A stretch of DNA of 64,000 nucleotides, taken from assembly GCA_028583415.1 (NCBI GenBank), contig CM053276.1, forward strand, positions 113,555,502 to 113,619,501, in the 5' to 3' direction. Positions 1-11,956 of the stretch are shown here, piece after piece. Each line of letters starts with the position of its first letter. Position 1 is the stretch's first letter. The position numbers and the translations under genes are program-made. The notes below the pieces were generated by a model. It was not told the origin of the DNA and made no database searches. It was given only the letters and a program-made list of their open reading frames with translations. This DNA comes from Protea cynaroides. Lineage: Eukaryota > Streptophyta > Magnoliopsida > Proteales > Proteaceae.

Positions 1-2780
1 TGTTTCCTTTTTTATTTAAGTATTGTAATAAAAATGAGTTATTATGTGAAGCCTGTGTTTTGGCTAAGCAGGCTCGTACAACCTATTTACCTTCCTTTAG
101 TAGAAGTAATGGTTTATTTGATTTAGTGTACTCTGATGTATGGGGTCCTACTAGGACGCCTTCCATCTCTGGCCATCGGTGGTTTATCACCTTTATTGAC
201 TGTTACTCACGGACTACATGGGTTTACCTGCTTCCGCCAATTTCACAATATGATAAAGACGCAGTTCCAGGCACGCTTGAAAGTACTTCGTAGTAATAAT
301 GGTAAGGAATTTCTTGATAGGACATTTCAGCACTACTTGTTAGAAATGGAATCCTTCACCAAACAAGTTGTGTTGATACACTTGCTCAGAATGGCGTCGC
401 AGAACGAAAAAAACGTCACCTTCTTGAAACTGCCAGAGCTCTCATGTTTGAGAGCAACGTTCCAACCCATTTTTGGAGTGTTGTTGTTCTCACTGCCACT
501 TCCCTTATCAATCGGCTCCCTTCAAGAATTCTCAGCAATAAAGCCCCTCTAGATCTCCTACTTGGTACTACTTCCTTTGTGTTACCGCCGAAGGTTTTTA
601 GTTGTGTCTGTTATGCTCACAATCATCAATCTCCTGGCAAGCTTGATCCTCGAGGGCTCCGGAGTCTTTTCATTGGCTATCCTGCCACTCAGAAAGGCTA
701 TAAGTGCTACCATCCTCCTTCCCAGAAGACATATATTACTAAGGATGTTCTCTTTCATGAATATCTGATGTACTACAAGCCACATCTTCAGGGGGAGACA
801 GATAAGCAAAGTGTTGAAGATGTGCCTATGTTTGAAAATGTGCCAGAGGAACTAGAACAGGTCCGAGAAAGAATTGTGGATTTAGATCCAGAGACAGATG
901 CACCACCTTCAATACCCATACCAATACCTGTACCCGTACCTACACCTACAACTAGTCCCATAACCAGCCCAGCCAAACCTCTGCAAGTCTATAGCCGAAG
1001 CCGTGCCAGAAACAAGTAAGGAAAGGCCACTACCATTAACGCAACTACACATGTCCTTTCACCGGCCTTGGATCCAGAGACTGAGCTTCCTCCTGGTAAT
1101 GAAATTTCACTCTTTGACTCTGACGTACCCATTGCTATTCGGAAAGGTACTAGGTCATGTATACATCATCCAATTTCCAATTTTGTTTCATATAATTCAT
1201 TATCTCCTTCCTTCTGTGCATTTGTATCTTCGCTTTCTTCTGTGTCCCTTCTCCAGAAATGACAAGATGCAATTTTGGATGAACGGTGGAAAGCTACAAT
1301 GGTGGAAGAAATGAGAGCTCTGAAGAAGAATAATACTTGGGACCTTGCTCCACTCCCATTAGGTAAGAGACCAGTAGGGTGCAAATGGATTTTTACAGTC
1401 AAACAGAAAAGTGATGGCACAATGGATCGGTATAAAGCAAGGCTAGTAGCTCGTGGATTCACTTAGACATATGGTATTGATTACCAAGAAACCTTTGCGC
1501 CAGTGGCTAAGATGACAACAGTGCAGGTTCTCTTGGCATGTGTTGTACACCACAATTGGGATTTGCAACAGCTTGATGTAAAGAATGACTTCCTTCATGG
1601 GGAACTCAATGAGGAAGTTTATATGGACTGTCCACCTGGGTTTACAGATGCAAACACCAATGGGAAGGTATGTAGGCTGAAACGCTCTCTTTATGGACTC
1701 AAACAATCTCCTAGAGCATGGTTTGGTATACTTCATAAAACTGTGATAGCCTTTGGTTATGCACAGAGTAATGTTGACCATACATTGTTTACCAAGCATT
1801 CATCTGAAAAATTTACTGCACTTCTGGTATATGTGGATGATATCATTATCACTGGGAATAGTGAAAATGAGATAACGAAACTTAAAATGTTCCTAGGGGA
1901 GGAGTTCGAAATTAAAGATCTTGGAAAGCTTAGGTACTTTCTTGGGATCGAAGTTGCTCGTTCTGCAAATGGCATCTTTCTTTCTCAAAGGAAGTACATC
2001 CTTGATCTACTATCAGAGACAGGTCTACTAGGCTACAGACCATGTGATACTCCAGTGGATCCTAATACAAGACTCAGGGAGAAAGAAGGAACACCAACAA
2101 ATAAAGGTAGGTACCAGCGGTTAGTTGAAAGGCTAATCTATTTATCACATACCAGGCCTAATATTGCATTTGCAGTGAGTTTGGTGAGTCAATTCATGCA
2201 CGATCCCTATACATCACATATGGAGGCAGTCTATAGAATTCTACACTATCTAAAGGCTGCTCTAAGAAAAGGGATTCTACTCTCACCAAATGATCATCTC
2301 AAAATAGAGGCTTATAATGATGCTGACTGGGCAGGTAGTCAAGATAGGAAATCAATTTCAGGATATTGTACTTTTGTGAGTAGAAATTTGATCACTTGGC
2401 GCAGCAAAAAGCAAAATGTGGTAGCCAATTTCAGTGCAGAAGCAGAATTTCAAGCAATGGTTCAAGGAATATGTGAACTATTGTGGTTAAAGTGCTTACT
2501 CGAAGACTTGAAAATCAAGTGTCCTCAATCTATGACTTTGTTTTGTGATAATAAAGCAACCATCAGCATTGTTCACGATCCAATTCAGCATGATAGGACT
2601 AAGCATGTTGAGGTAGATCGTCAATTTATCAAAAAAAAGTTAGAAAGTGTTCAGATTCAAATTTCATTTGTCAGATCAGAGGATCAGCTGGCAGACATTT
2701 TCACTCAAGGTTTACCTAGGAAACCGTTTCACATGATATTGTTCAAGTTGGGTATGCATGATATATATGCACCAACTTGA
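1..2780 (+). pseudogene. Ty1/copia retrotransposon pol remnant (copia-1)
   Basis: Decayed copia polyprotein in the family order integrase, reverse transcriptase, RNase H; gag and protease lie left of the window. Bases 20-150 encode the end of the zinc-binding pre-integrase domain (CEAC, then LAKQARTTYLP) and the start of the integrase core (SDVWGP, FITFIDCYSRT). The second catalytic Asp is changed: the usual RSDNG reads RSNNG (codon 295-297). Frameshifts follow. Reverse transcriptase resumes near 1275 (NNTWDLAPLP, KARLVARGF), is cut by TAG at 1464-1466 where relatives have Gln, and continues open from 1503 to 2780 with the catalytic YVDD. RNase H shows DADWAGSQDRKS, NVVANFSAEAEF and the H-V-E segment. 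The same family occurs on the minus strand at 32629-36787 (copia-2), better preserved in gag. The element cannot be autonomous. Confidence 0.95.
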
Positions 2781-2787
2781 GGGAGAG

Positions 2788-2983
2788 TGTCAAATTATAT
2801 AGTATATAGTGGAATAATTGTATATTTATTTTTCCCTTTATTTCCTTTCCTTAGATAGTAGGACTCTGGGATTCCTAGTCACTCTAGAGTTCCTATTAGG
2901 TTGTAATCTCTCTTATTATCCATTATAAATAAAGCTGGGATGATGTGAGGAACTAATCACTCATCCAATTCTCTGATTCAACA
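2788..2983 (+). repeat. 3' LTR of copia-1
   Basis: Right after the RNase H stop comes a purine tract (GAGGGAGAG, 2779-2787), then a TG...CA segment beginning TGTCAAATTATATAG and ending ATTCAACA. Length is about 196 bp, normal for small copia LTRs. A TATA-like ATTATAAATAAAG lies near its 3' end. The 5' LTR is outside the window, so the target duplication cannot be tested and the end base is inferred from the CA rule. Confidence 0.75.
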
Positions 2984-3250
2984 AGAAAGAAGATTAAAAT
3001 AATAGAAGATCAGATGAAACAAGACCCTGTACATAATTATGTATAACTATCACCAAAATTTCCCTTAAGATTGCCGAACATAATTGTATCAGACAATAAA
3101 GAAATAATATTACAGCCACATGGTTCAAAAGTTACAAAAATAACTAGAGCGAACTGTAAATTATAAAGCTGCCATGCTCTTTCTAGGAGCCATTAACGAA
3201 AAATGAACTGCAGTCATTCAGAATACCAAACAGAAGTACTTTTGAGTTTT

Positions 3251-3279
3251 TGTGTGTGTGTGTGTGTGTGTGGGGGGGG
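3251..3279. repeat. (TG)n microsatellite with G-run
   Basis: About eleven TG units followed directly by eight G. Simple sequence, likely length-variable. Confidence 0.9.
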
Positions 3280-4413
3280 TAAGTAAGTAGATATATTACA
3301 TGATACCGAAGAATAGTATGGATGACCAGACTAAGTGGTATGGATCACTACAGCAGATGACAATGCCAATAGGTGATATATAACACAACTTTCTCAGCAG
3401 TCATAGCATGGAAAACAACAGAGCATGACACTAATCGTCAGTCTTCTATTGGTTTTAGTGGGAATTTGTAACACATAATTTTGTTGCTGAAGTCCAGCAT
3501 GTAAATGTGTAATGAACTAATAATTTTGGATCAGGCTTCACACTAGTGGGTCCTGGGTCCAGGATTATTTTGCACATTACAAATAGGAAATATTTTTGAA
3601 GAAATTCAAGACCTATTTCCACAAATGGTACTGTTTAGCATGCCTCCCAATTATTAGTGGTGGACCAGGTCTTGTTCTTGGACTGCTCAGCCAATAAAGG
3701 CTCTTAGCAGAATATGAGCCAGCCCTGAATTCAGAGGACCTAAACCATCCTGGATTCCACATCCCTCCAGGTAAATAGGAAATGAAGTTTCTTCTTTCTT
3801 GACCTAGAGTGCTAAATTGGTAAAGCATACCGGTTCATAAAATTAATCTAGTTTCAGAACTCATCTTCGACAGCTATCATTTAAACACTGACCTGCTATC
3901 ACACTGTGGATCATAACACTTGAAAATCTCAAATTTAGAAGCCGGGGACAAAATGGGAGTAACAAATGGTAGTAAAACTTGGTGATGCAGGATGGAAGCC
4001 TGGAATATGCAATATCAGCATGACATCCAACCAAGTATTTTGCAGCTAGGGGAATATCGATGTGGCCACAAGAGTAACTGTACAAAATAGCAGTAAGTAA
4101 AACCTAATCTCTTTTGTCTTTTCATGGTTGCATGTGTGCTTCAACAGAAAATCAGAACATGAAATATGATGGAAAATTAAAGGAAAAAAGAGAATATTGC
4201 TTTGAGAAGATTCATTTGCCCCCATAAAAAATGTCACAGCAACTTTTCTTAGGGATGAATAATGCAAATTTGACTTTCTAAATGCCAAAGGGCATGTCAG
4301 GAAAGCGTTTGTGTTGAATCAGAGATTGAGAATGAATGAGTGAGTTGATTTACCTCACCCCCAAATGTCTTTATTTATAATCAACTATAATGAGGTAAAT
4401 AAAGAAAGTAGGT

Positions 4414-4533
4414 AGAGCTGACCCAGCACACACATTACACATTTAACACATGTTAAATGTGTGTACATAGAGCTGTCCCAGCACATACATTACACATTTA
4501 ACATCATTTAACACATGTTAAATGTGTGTACAT
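4414..4533. repeat. Tandem duplication of a hairpin-forming unit
   Basis: Two copies of a ~55-65 bp unit starting AGAGCTG(A/T)CCCAGCACA. Each contains 12-bp arms ACACATTTAACA / TGTTAAATGTGT around a 2-bp loop. The second copy has an extra partial duplication of the arm. It may be a small foldback relic; no family is recognised. Confidence 0.75.
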
Positions 4534-7500
4534 GAGTTGTCATTCTTATCTTCTTATCTTAAACAGAACCACTTAAATTGAACCGAACCGTGAATCAGTT
4601 CATTACTTACAACATTTGTAAGGGTTTTGGTCTTAATGTCACATTTAGTGGGATACAAAACGACACTCCACTTTTTATGACCCACAATCAGACAAACCCT
4701 TAGGAAAGTGATTTGAAAACTTGAAGACCATGATATTTTTTATAGATATATATTGTATATTCAATAACATGGGTCCTGGTGACGATCCACAACATTATTG
4801 TGTTTTAAATATGATGGAAATTAAAATAAAAGTATTGGACAGAACCACAGGTATAACAAGGGATAATAAAAATGCAATACAAATCTCCTAAGGGTGATCC
4901 GAAAGATCCCATACAGCATTTCATGAATTTATTTTAATAATAAAAATATATTTAATGAATATATACAATAATTTTTGTTGAGTGGTGTTTCAAGTAAGTA
5001 AAATTAAGCCCTACACCTAATCACACTAACAAAGATGAAAAACAAACAGCCCAAAATTAACTGAATTACTTAAACACCAGAACAATGGTATTAAAATAAC
5101 ATATCAGAATAATTCCAGTGGCTTCAGAAATTTAGTTTCTTGTAGCCAAGGAGTACAAAATATAGCTTGGCAACATCAATAGAGATCAAACCTGAAATTC
5201 AGAAAAACAAAGCACCACAAAGCAGTGAAAGTCATAGGCAGGGCAAACAGCCATACGTCATCTTTAGCTGTATCTTCTTCTTCAAAGTCCACAACCCCAG
5301 CATTTTGACAAAGTCGTTCACTCAACCACTCTTTAGCTGATGTAACAAGCGTGTAGACCATAGCCATGCCAAGATTCTCAGATGCCTGTAAAACATAATG
5401 AGTCAGCATCCTTTTTATCACTCCCACCAAGTTGTGAAACCAATTTCAGAAATGAACACAGAAGATCATTTTGGTTGTTAAAACCAATTGGGATTGATTG
5501 GTATAGGTGAAGCAATTCACAAGCTATCCTTAAATTTGAGTTTTGAGGTATTTAGAGATTAAATGATAAAATAGATTTCAGGACCCCATTTATCATGTGG
5601 TCATGGGGCCTCAAAACTCTGCCTCAGATTATCAATTTGGTCTGAAATTTGGGGGAAAGTAGCTCCATAACTTTAGAACTGATCCCCAAAGCCTTAGACC
5701 AAATGGAGATATTCATCACAAGTTATGACCCTTTTTAAGTTTACTGGTCTCCCCCCTCCCACCCCCCAAAAAAAAAAAAATCTCCTTAATGGACACACCT
5801 ACTTTTGCTCGTGGCAAATCCAACCTTTTTTGCATATCTAGGCAATTGCCTGAATAGGTAACATGTCAAGTTTCAAACTCAAATTCAATCATATACCCTT
5901 CCATATATGTCCGTGCACCCTCTTGGCAATCCTATATTTTCAATGTATTGTTTTGCTATGTGGGCAACTCTGTTTAAGCTGAAACTTGACTGTGAGTAGA
6001 GGACCTTGGGGTCTACCCATCTGCAAAAATTCAATCCCAACTGGCATGCCATGTGAACTAGGTCCCTGTAAGGAGATTCCATTCTAAACGGCAATTTAGG
6101 AAATCCAGGTCCTTTTATTGATTACCTTATGTGCTCCATTTCTAATGGGTGATGTTTTATTTTGTTCATTTGGAAGTTTAGTCTAACATAAAAATTTCAT
6201 GAACTCGGATGTCATTTGATGCCCTAATAGTGGATTAAATATTTTCAATTTTAACCCTGCAGATTCTGTTATTTTTTTTTTTTTTCCTCCCTCAAAATTT
6301 GTGTTGTGGTTATCATTTGGCCTAATGTAGGTGAATTTTGGGCCCATCACCCACTAGGATTATGGTTTATTGGAATCCATCCTACGCAGATGTTGCACAA
6401 ACACCTACACCATGTTTTCTACGATATATATAGCTATGCACGGAACATTTGATGCAGAGGAATTAACTCAATAAATCCAAAACCCTAGAGATGCAAGACA
6501 AATCAACAAGATTCCTTGGGAATCCAAATTGTTTTCCCTTTTTGTTATCACATGGTTTATTGGCACCCTGTGAGATGATCATGGTGGTAACATGGATCCC
6601 ACGTGGCCTCCATATTTTCTAGTGTTGAAAGTCTTTTTTGGTTGCTTTAATTTTGGTAGGTTAAGATTCTTTAGTGAGTGATTAGTTATTAAAAAAGAAA
6701 GTTAAATTTCTGTCACTTTTCTCCAAGCCTTGTTTTCAGGGGAAGCATCATACTCATTCCAGTTCATTTTTCTGGATGTATATATTCATTTATGAATTTC
6801 TTTAAGTTCTTTAGTTCTGCTCACTTAAGATGATTTTGTTAACATGCATCATTCCCTAGATACAGTGCTAACGCATTCTGCTTCTCTGTTTTGCACCTGC
6901 ATCACTTTGCCTTCAAGAAGCTTAGCCTTTTCTTCCCCTATCACCCTTTCCTATCAAAACCTAACCACTTCCACCAACAAAACTCCATTCCATTGAGCCC
7001 ATAATCCATACAGATGATGCTACATCATGTAGTTTCCTAGAAACCTAGGTGGAAGAAAAAGAAAAATAAGCAAAAACAGACAATGTATCAAAAGAAAATA
7101 CAAAAATCAAATCAAAGTACAATACTTGAGAAAATAACCTCTTGTCCAAGCTTTGCTTTAAAATTTTAAGATCCTCTGCTTGTATATACTGCACAACATA
7201 TTAATCATCAAACTTTAGAAATTACAATATCATTTAGACTAAGGCATATTCCAAGGAATTAATAAAAAAGAAAAAAGGAGAGCATTTGTTAATCTATATG
7301 GGGTTAAGTCTGTGAAAGAGTCCTACAAACCAATGAACCATTGGTAAGTTATATATTTCAGGATTGATGGTGCTTTTGAGCACCATAACCACCTCTTGCA
7401 TACATATGACTGGTTTTCTGATGATGAAGAATAAAACTACAAATACCAGTCCAAGAAAAAACTGTATAAGTAAGGCCATTATCTAAAAGGTATATGATGC

Positions 7501-8091
7501 AGTGGCATCAATGGCTTTAGAAATTTTCTCAACTCCACTTCCAAAATATGTAAACATTTATCACCATATTGGATCAATTTTAAAAGGACAATTTTCTTCT
7601 TGTTGGAAGCCAAGCCAAGCCAACATCTATCTAATTTTCAATTCAAGTCTGTAAATTTGTGTGTGCATGTTAGAGTCTCAATTCTCGAATTTCTATTTAA
7701 GTTGGCAATGCAAAATGACATTTAGACAAGAAAATGAGTTCACAGACCTTTTCACATGCAGATATGGTGGTTCATCTGGATATTTTTCGGTATGTGAGAA
7801 AATTAGAGCCAGTTGTACTGCAACAAAAATTTAACATATATCAACTCATCTAAAGAGGTGACCTAGGTGGTACCACTAGCAGATTAAGCTTCCACAAGAA
7901 AGGAAATCAGAGATGTCATTGATGTTGGATTTTATTATGCTGAAAACTAGATATACTCCAGATACCTGGAGTAGTTGTTGATTCATCTGTATCATCATCC
8001 TGTTAAATGGAAACAAAAATCTCAGAAGATGTAAAACACCCGAAACAAGAGGTAGCTACTAAATGTAAATGAATAACTGGCAACTATTAGC

Positions 8092-8241
8092 CATAGTTGT
8101 CAAGGTGCCAGGGCGAACCAAGGCGTTGGAGGTCTGACGAGGCGCTAGTTGACCAAGTGCCCGCCTAGGCGATCAAGGCACCCAATTTTCCAAGGCGCCA
8201 CAAGGAGGCCTAGGCGCCTAGGCAACGCCTGGAAAACTATG
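8092..8241. mobile_element. 150-bp hAT-like MITE with 8-bp TSD
   Basis: The ends are imperfect inverted repeats, CATAGTTGTCAAGGTG against CATAGTTTTCCAGGCG (right end reversed). The element is flanked by a perfect 8-bp target duplication CTATTAGC (8084-8091 and 8242-8249). The interior is rich in GGCG/CGCC and nearly palindromic. An 8-bp duplication fits the hAT superfamily. It sits in the intron between exons 3 and 4 of the RWD gene. Confidence 0.9.
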
Positions 8242-9083
8242 CTATTAGCACAGAAGTTTCCCTGACTTCCCACAAACAAAAATGTTTCAATTGTTATCCT
8301 CCCCAAAAACTCTGACTGTCAACCCTGCACCACCCCACTCTTACTATAATATTGTCATTATGCATGTTGCGAGAAGCAAAGAAATATTCATGTAACATAT
8401 GTGAAAAAAAGAAGAAGAGTTATAAAACAAAAATATAACAAATTCATGCAACAAGATTCCACGGATATGGAGCCATCTGACAGTTAAAAAGGAAAATCGT
8501 AGCCAAAAGCTATAAGTTAATTATACCACGTCAAATGCTCTCCCCTTCTTTTTTACTTTTAAATAAAAAAGAGATTTCATTAAAAAAGTATGCTTTAGAG
8601 CAAGGCCGACTGATCATCAAGTACAATAACCAAGTCAACCTATAATTAGAGCATCCCATTTAAATAAAGAGCTTTTAAATGTGTAGTTTTTGAATAATTT
8701 GTGGAAAGATGACAAACAAAAGTGAAGGCTACTTATCAAAAAGAAAAGTGCCACTAATACTAACAGTGTCTGAACCCAAGTTTCAAAAAAAGTATCATGA
8801 CAAACAATAGGCCCCTTGATAATCAATGTTTGATGAACAAATAGTCTCTTATATTCTTTTTTTAAAAACATCTCTTATATTCGTAATACTTTTGAGTTGC
8901 CAAGTCTGTTCATGATCCATAACTAAATAAACTATTAAGAGACCATTAGGTTAGAAGTAAGTGCAAGTGAAATAAAATCAATAAATCTCTTCCTTTAACC
9001 AAATAAACAATTAAAATGTTTTATTTTCATTTTCGCATTTAATTTTACCTTCATAGCTTAAGCCTTGTTTCAAGTACGACATT

Positions 9084-9181
9084 GAACAGAGCTGATTGGA
9101 TGACAATAATCCATGCCACCGACCCCATTTAGTTGGGATGAGGCTTTTTGTTGTTGTTGTTGTTGTTGTTGCTGCTGCTGT

Positions 9182-9218
<37 letters not shown>
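9084..9218 (+). mobile_element. 3' fragment of an Au-like plant SINE with (GTT)n tail
   Basis: The stretch CCGACCCCATTTAGTTGGGA followed by TGAGGCTTT and a long (TTG)n run, interrupted by CTGCTGCTG, matches the known 3' end of plant Au-type SINEs. The tRNA-related head was not recognised, so this is a truncated copy in the RWD gene intron. Confidence 0.6.
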
Positions 9219-9795
9219 ATTTAATTTTACCTTCACCAATGAAACTTTTATTCAAGTTTACTTCATTTCTAACCAAATGGGGACTAAGTAAAGCTCTAGG
9301 CACAAGATTTCTTGTTTCAATCAGACACATTCCATACCTGGGGTGATAGAATAATTTGGAAGCAACGATTTGATGTATTGAGGCCACTATCATGAGAGCC
9401 AATTTCTGAAATTAAATCAAACATAGATAACAGTTCTTTTGTTTATATGGCTGGAGGGAAAACCTTCAATAATAAACTAAATAATAACATAAATGATAAA
9501 TCCAGCCCAAGAAACGCCGCAAACCTTTGAAGTCATCCATAAGTGTGGCCTGCAATGCTTCAAGTTCCATCTCCTGCTCTTGTGCGTAATCTGTAGGAAA
9601 CTGTTTGTAAGAATGATGACATAAGGGTAATTGAAAACAAAAAATCACTTGCAAAAATGTTGCTTTATTGAATAATAACATTATGTAAATCAATATCCTA
9701 TTAACAAGTGTCTTCCTTTATGTAACTGTACCATTTCTATCAGGAAGCAAACAAACATGCCCCCTGTGTACGAAAATCACTAGAAGTGTCACAAA

Positions 9796-10360
9796 TAAGG
9801 GTGTAAATCGGTTCATAAACGTTTATCGACTCGGCTTACTTTGCTTCAAGATTATTCTTAATAGAAACCATAACCGAAGCGATTAATAATCGGTTCTTGT
9901 TTTCCAAAGCAAAACAGAACCAATTAACAACCGGTTTATCACTTTCTTGTCGATTTCAACTAATCGGTTCATAGTGGTTTCTTACACTGTTTATGGGGAA
10001 GAAGCGAATATTCTACAATCGTAACAGTTCAACAACAAAACTCTAAACATTAAATAATAAACTAAAAATATCATATGACATGGGCATGACATTATGTTAA
10101 GGCATAACACAATAAAATTGTATACTATATATGAAATATTTTACATTTAGTTAGGCAGTTAACAGGTTTTATTCGGTTTCCTAACCAGTTTTACTCTGTT
10201 TCTTTTAATTGTTTTTTTATCGGTTAACTGAAGATTTAATGGTTCTAAACCACAACCAAACCGATTAATTATGTGTAAAACCAAAACTTGATTTGGCTCA
10301 GTTTTTTACTTGTCGATTTCGGTTTGATTTCTTAGTTTCGGTTCAGAATTGACACCCTTA
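9796..10360. mobile_element. 565-bp hAT-like MITE with perfect 8-bp TSD
   Basis: The left end TAAGGGTGTAAATCGGTT and the right end (reversed) TAAGGGTGTCAATTCTGAACC are inverted repeats. The flanking GTCACAAA is duplicated exactly (9788-9795 and 10361-10368). The interior is full of CGGTT/AACCG motifs and has no coding capacity. It shares its terminus with the three elements at 18108-20263 but belongs to another subfamily. It lies in intron 1 of the RWD gene. Confidence 0.92.
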
Positions 10361-10870
10361 GTCACAAACAGAACAACCAGGCAATAAAAATAGTAATTAA
10401 AAAAAATCTAAATCCTAAAAAGTTTAATGGAGATAATATCAAAGAGACAAATTATATTATGTTCAACATAACAGTTCTATTTATGTTTAACGTAAAAGTT
10501 TGAGCTTTTGCAGCTTCTGGGTATTTACAAATCTTTTCCTACAATCCAATTCAACAATTATAAACACCATTAAAACTAATAACAACATCAATTCCCACCG
10601 ATACAAACCCAGAAGTTTATTATTGGTTCAAGGCATGCTTACCGAACAGGGAAAAAGGACGAAAATCTAAAAGAAAGACATAATTTTGAAGTACAACTAT
10701 TTATTGACATAATCTTTAAAGTACAACTATTTATCGGTTTCACTATAGCAAAACGAGCAATCCGGAAATAACATGCAGGCACATCGACGAATTCGAATCA
10801 GAGGGACAAACACTAATTACGCGAAAACACTATACGCCTAAAAGGTAGTAAGACTGAATCTACCAGTCAT

Positions 10871-11151
10871 GGTCGCCCCCTGCTAGAGAATCCTTGATCT
10901 CCTCTCTCTCCTTCCTTGACTCTTCTTTGTCCCTCGCAGAAGAGCGAGTTCCAAACGGAGCCACTGGCGGAAGCAAAATCTCAGCTAATTTTTATAGTTT
11001 GGATTTTAGAACTACGTTTGATGTCAGGAAAGAAGAGGAAAGAAAAAATAAAATTTTGAATCGAAGGGGAGAGGACAAATAAATTTGCCCTTGGATCATC
11101 ATTCCTGTTTGTTTTTTCTTTTTTTTTTCTTTCTTGACCTCCAAACATAGT
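10871..11151 (-). promoter_or_regulatory. Presumed 5' UTR and promoter of the RWD gene
   Basis: On the minus strand the start codon is preceded by a purine-rich leader (GAGAGAGGAG near 10900). No convincing TATA box was seen. The next upstream feature is a Mutator-like MITE at 11161. Confidence 0.4.
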
Positions 11152-11160
11152 CTAAGAGTT

Positions 11161-11379
11161 GGATTCGCATCCTAGATAGTGGCCCGGATGGATGACTGAC
11201 ACTTGGCTCTCGGGTGAATCTGAGCCCTCCATCAGAGCCGATACCCCTGTAGGCTCAGCTTGTCGGCTCGGGTGTTTGCTCCGATGGAAGGCTCGGATTC
11301 ACCCGAGAGCCAGGTGTCGGCCATCCATCCAGGCCGCCATCTCTCCTGCCAAATCTTAGGTGGGAGAGGATTTCTATAC
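11161..11379. mobile_element. Mutator-like foldback MITE with 9-bp TSD (copy 1)
   Basis: A nearly palindromic element of 219 bp. The arms carry GGCTCTCGGGTGAATCTGAGCC and its complement, and the outer end reads GGATTCGCATCC. It is flanked by the exact 9-bp duplication CTAAGAGTT (11152-11160 and 11380-11388). A 9-bp duplication fits Mutator-like elements. Related copies: 11957-12066 (partial), 60552-60765 and 63479-63710. Confidence 0.88.
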
Positions 11380-11388
11380 CTAAGAGTT

Positions 11389-11956
11389 AGGACGTGAAAC
11401 TCCTCATCCACAGTGGGATTGGTTCGGGAAAAAAATTCTACAAAACCGGGTGATATGGCAAAATAAGTCGTGACCAATCCAAAAAGAACACATGGATCGA
11501 TCAAGGTCTAGAAAAAAAAAAATTATGCCACATGGCATGCATCAAAAGAAGACACTTGGCAACAAATATGCGGAATTGTCAACTATAGTGGCGCCGAACC
11601 TCCCGCCAATAAAAAAGTATCACCGTTCCTCAAACCAATAGGGAACTGTTATGTGTCTCTATATGATAAATTGAGGGGTTAATTGTAGCTAATGATTTTG
11701 AAGAAGCCTATGGGGCAAGTAATTATATACATACCGATGGGATCACCAATCCTACAACGACACATAGCATTACCACAGGAAAAATGTTCATTTTTAGCAA
11801 ATTGGTGGTTGCCACATTATGAGGTGATGGGACAAGATGGGATCTCATGAGATTGAAGCTGCCTTGTAGCCCACATATCCTATGTGCAGGGCCAAATAGG
11901 TCATCAAACGATCCCCTCAACCTACAAGACTGATATGTCCGACCTCTAACAATTGG
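11389..11956. other. No recognisable feature
   Basis: AT-rich intergenic DNA between two MITE copies. No open frame with a recognisable product, no repeat ends and no RNA gene were seen. Confidence 0.5.

Larger units (their letters stand above)
2984..5256. other. Non-coding; probable last visible intron of the RWD gene
   Basis: No exon was recognised on either strand. It holds a (TG)n run ending in eight G (3251-3279) and a palindromic duplication at 4414-4533. If the RWD gene continues past 5257, this stretch plus the copia-1 element is its intron. The expected next exon (a VIVPHGEPVTVE-type segment) was searched for on the minus strand and not seen. Confidence 0.5.
5257..10870 (-). pseudogene. 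RWD-domain protein gene (RWDD1/GIR2-like), damaged exon 6, 3' end not seen
   Basis: Family proteins bind the translation regulator GCN1 and DRG GTPases through the RWD domain; that role is known of the family, not shown here. Exons by splice site and phase: E1 10870-10864 (only ATGACTG), E2 9590-9525, E3 9405-9338, E4 7999-7966, E5 7817-7748, E6 7188-7139, E7 5385-5257. The product begins MTDYAQEQEMELEALQ and shows the RWD core: LMDDFKEIGSHDSGL, CFQIILSPQ, LALIFSHTEKYPDEPP, then ASENLGMAMVYTLVTSAKEW in E7. E6 is 50 bp where about 58 are needed: the bases for LRG after the acceptor and one base before the SLDK region are missing, so phase is lost and a TAA follows. Either a pseudogene, or an assembly error or unusual splicing. 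The C-terminal acidic half is not found and may lie left of the window. Confidence 0.75.

Noticed and set aside
5176..5256. Hydrophobic extension after RWD exon 7 (VWLFALPMTFTALWCFVF) as a membrane tail
   Set aside because: A proper GT donor follows GATGAC at 5256 and family proteins continue with a soluble acidic region, so this is intron read-through.
8092..8241. tRNA-like gene from the GCCTAGGCGCC folds
   Set aside because: There is no cloverleaf or internal promoter boxes; the ends and duplication define a MITE.
9113..9402. Poly-Leu/Cys or poly-Asn/Gln proteins over the GTT repeat
   Set aside because: Translation of a microsatellite attached to a SINE tail, lying in an intron.
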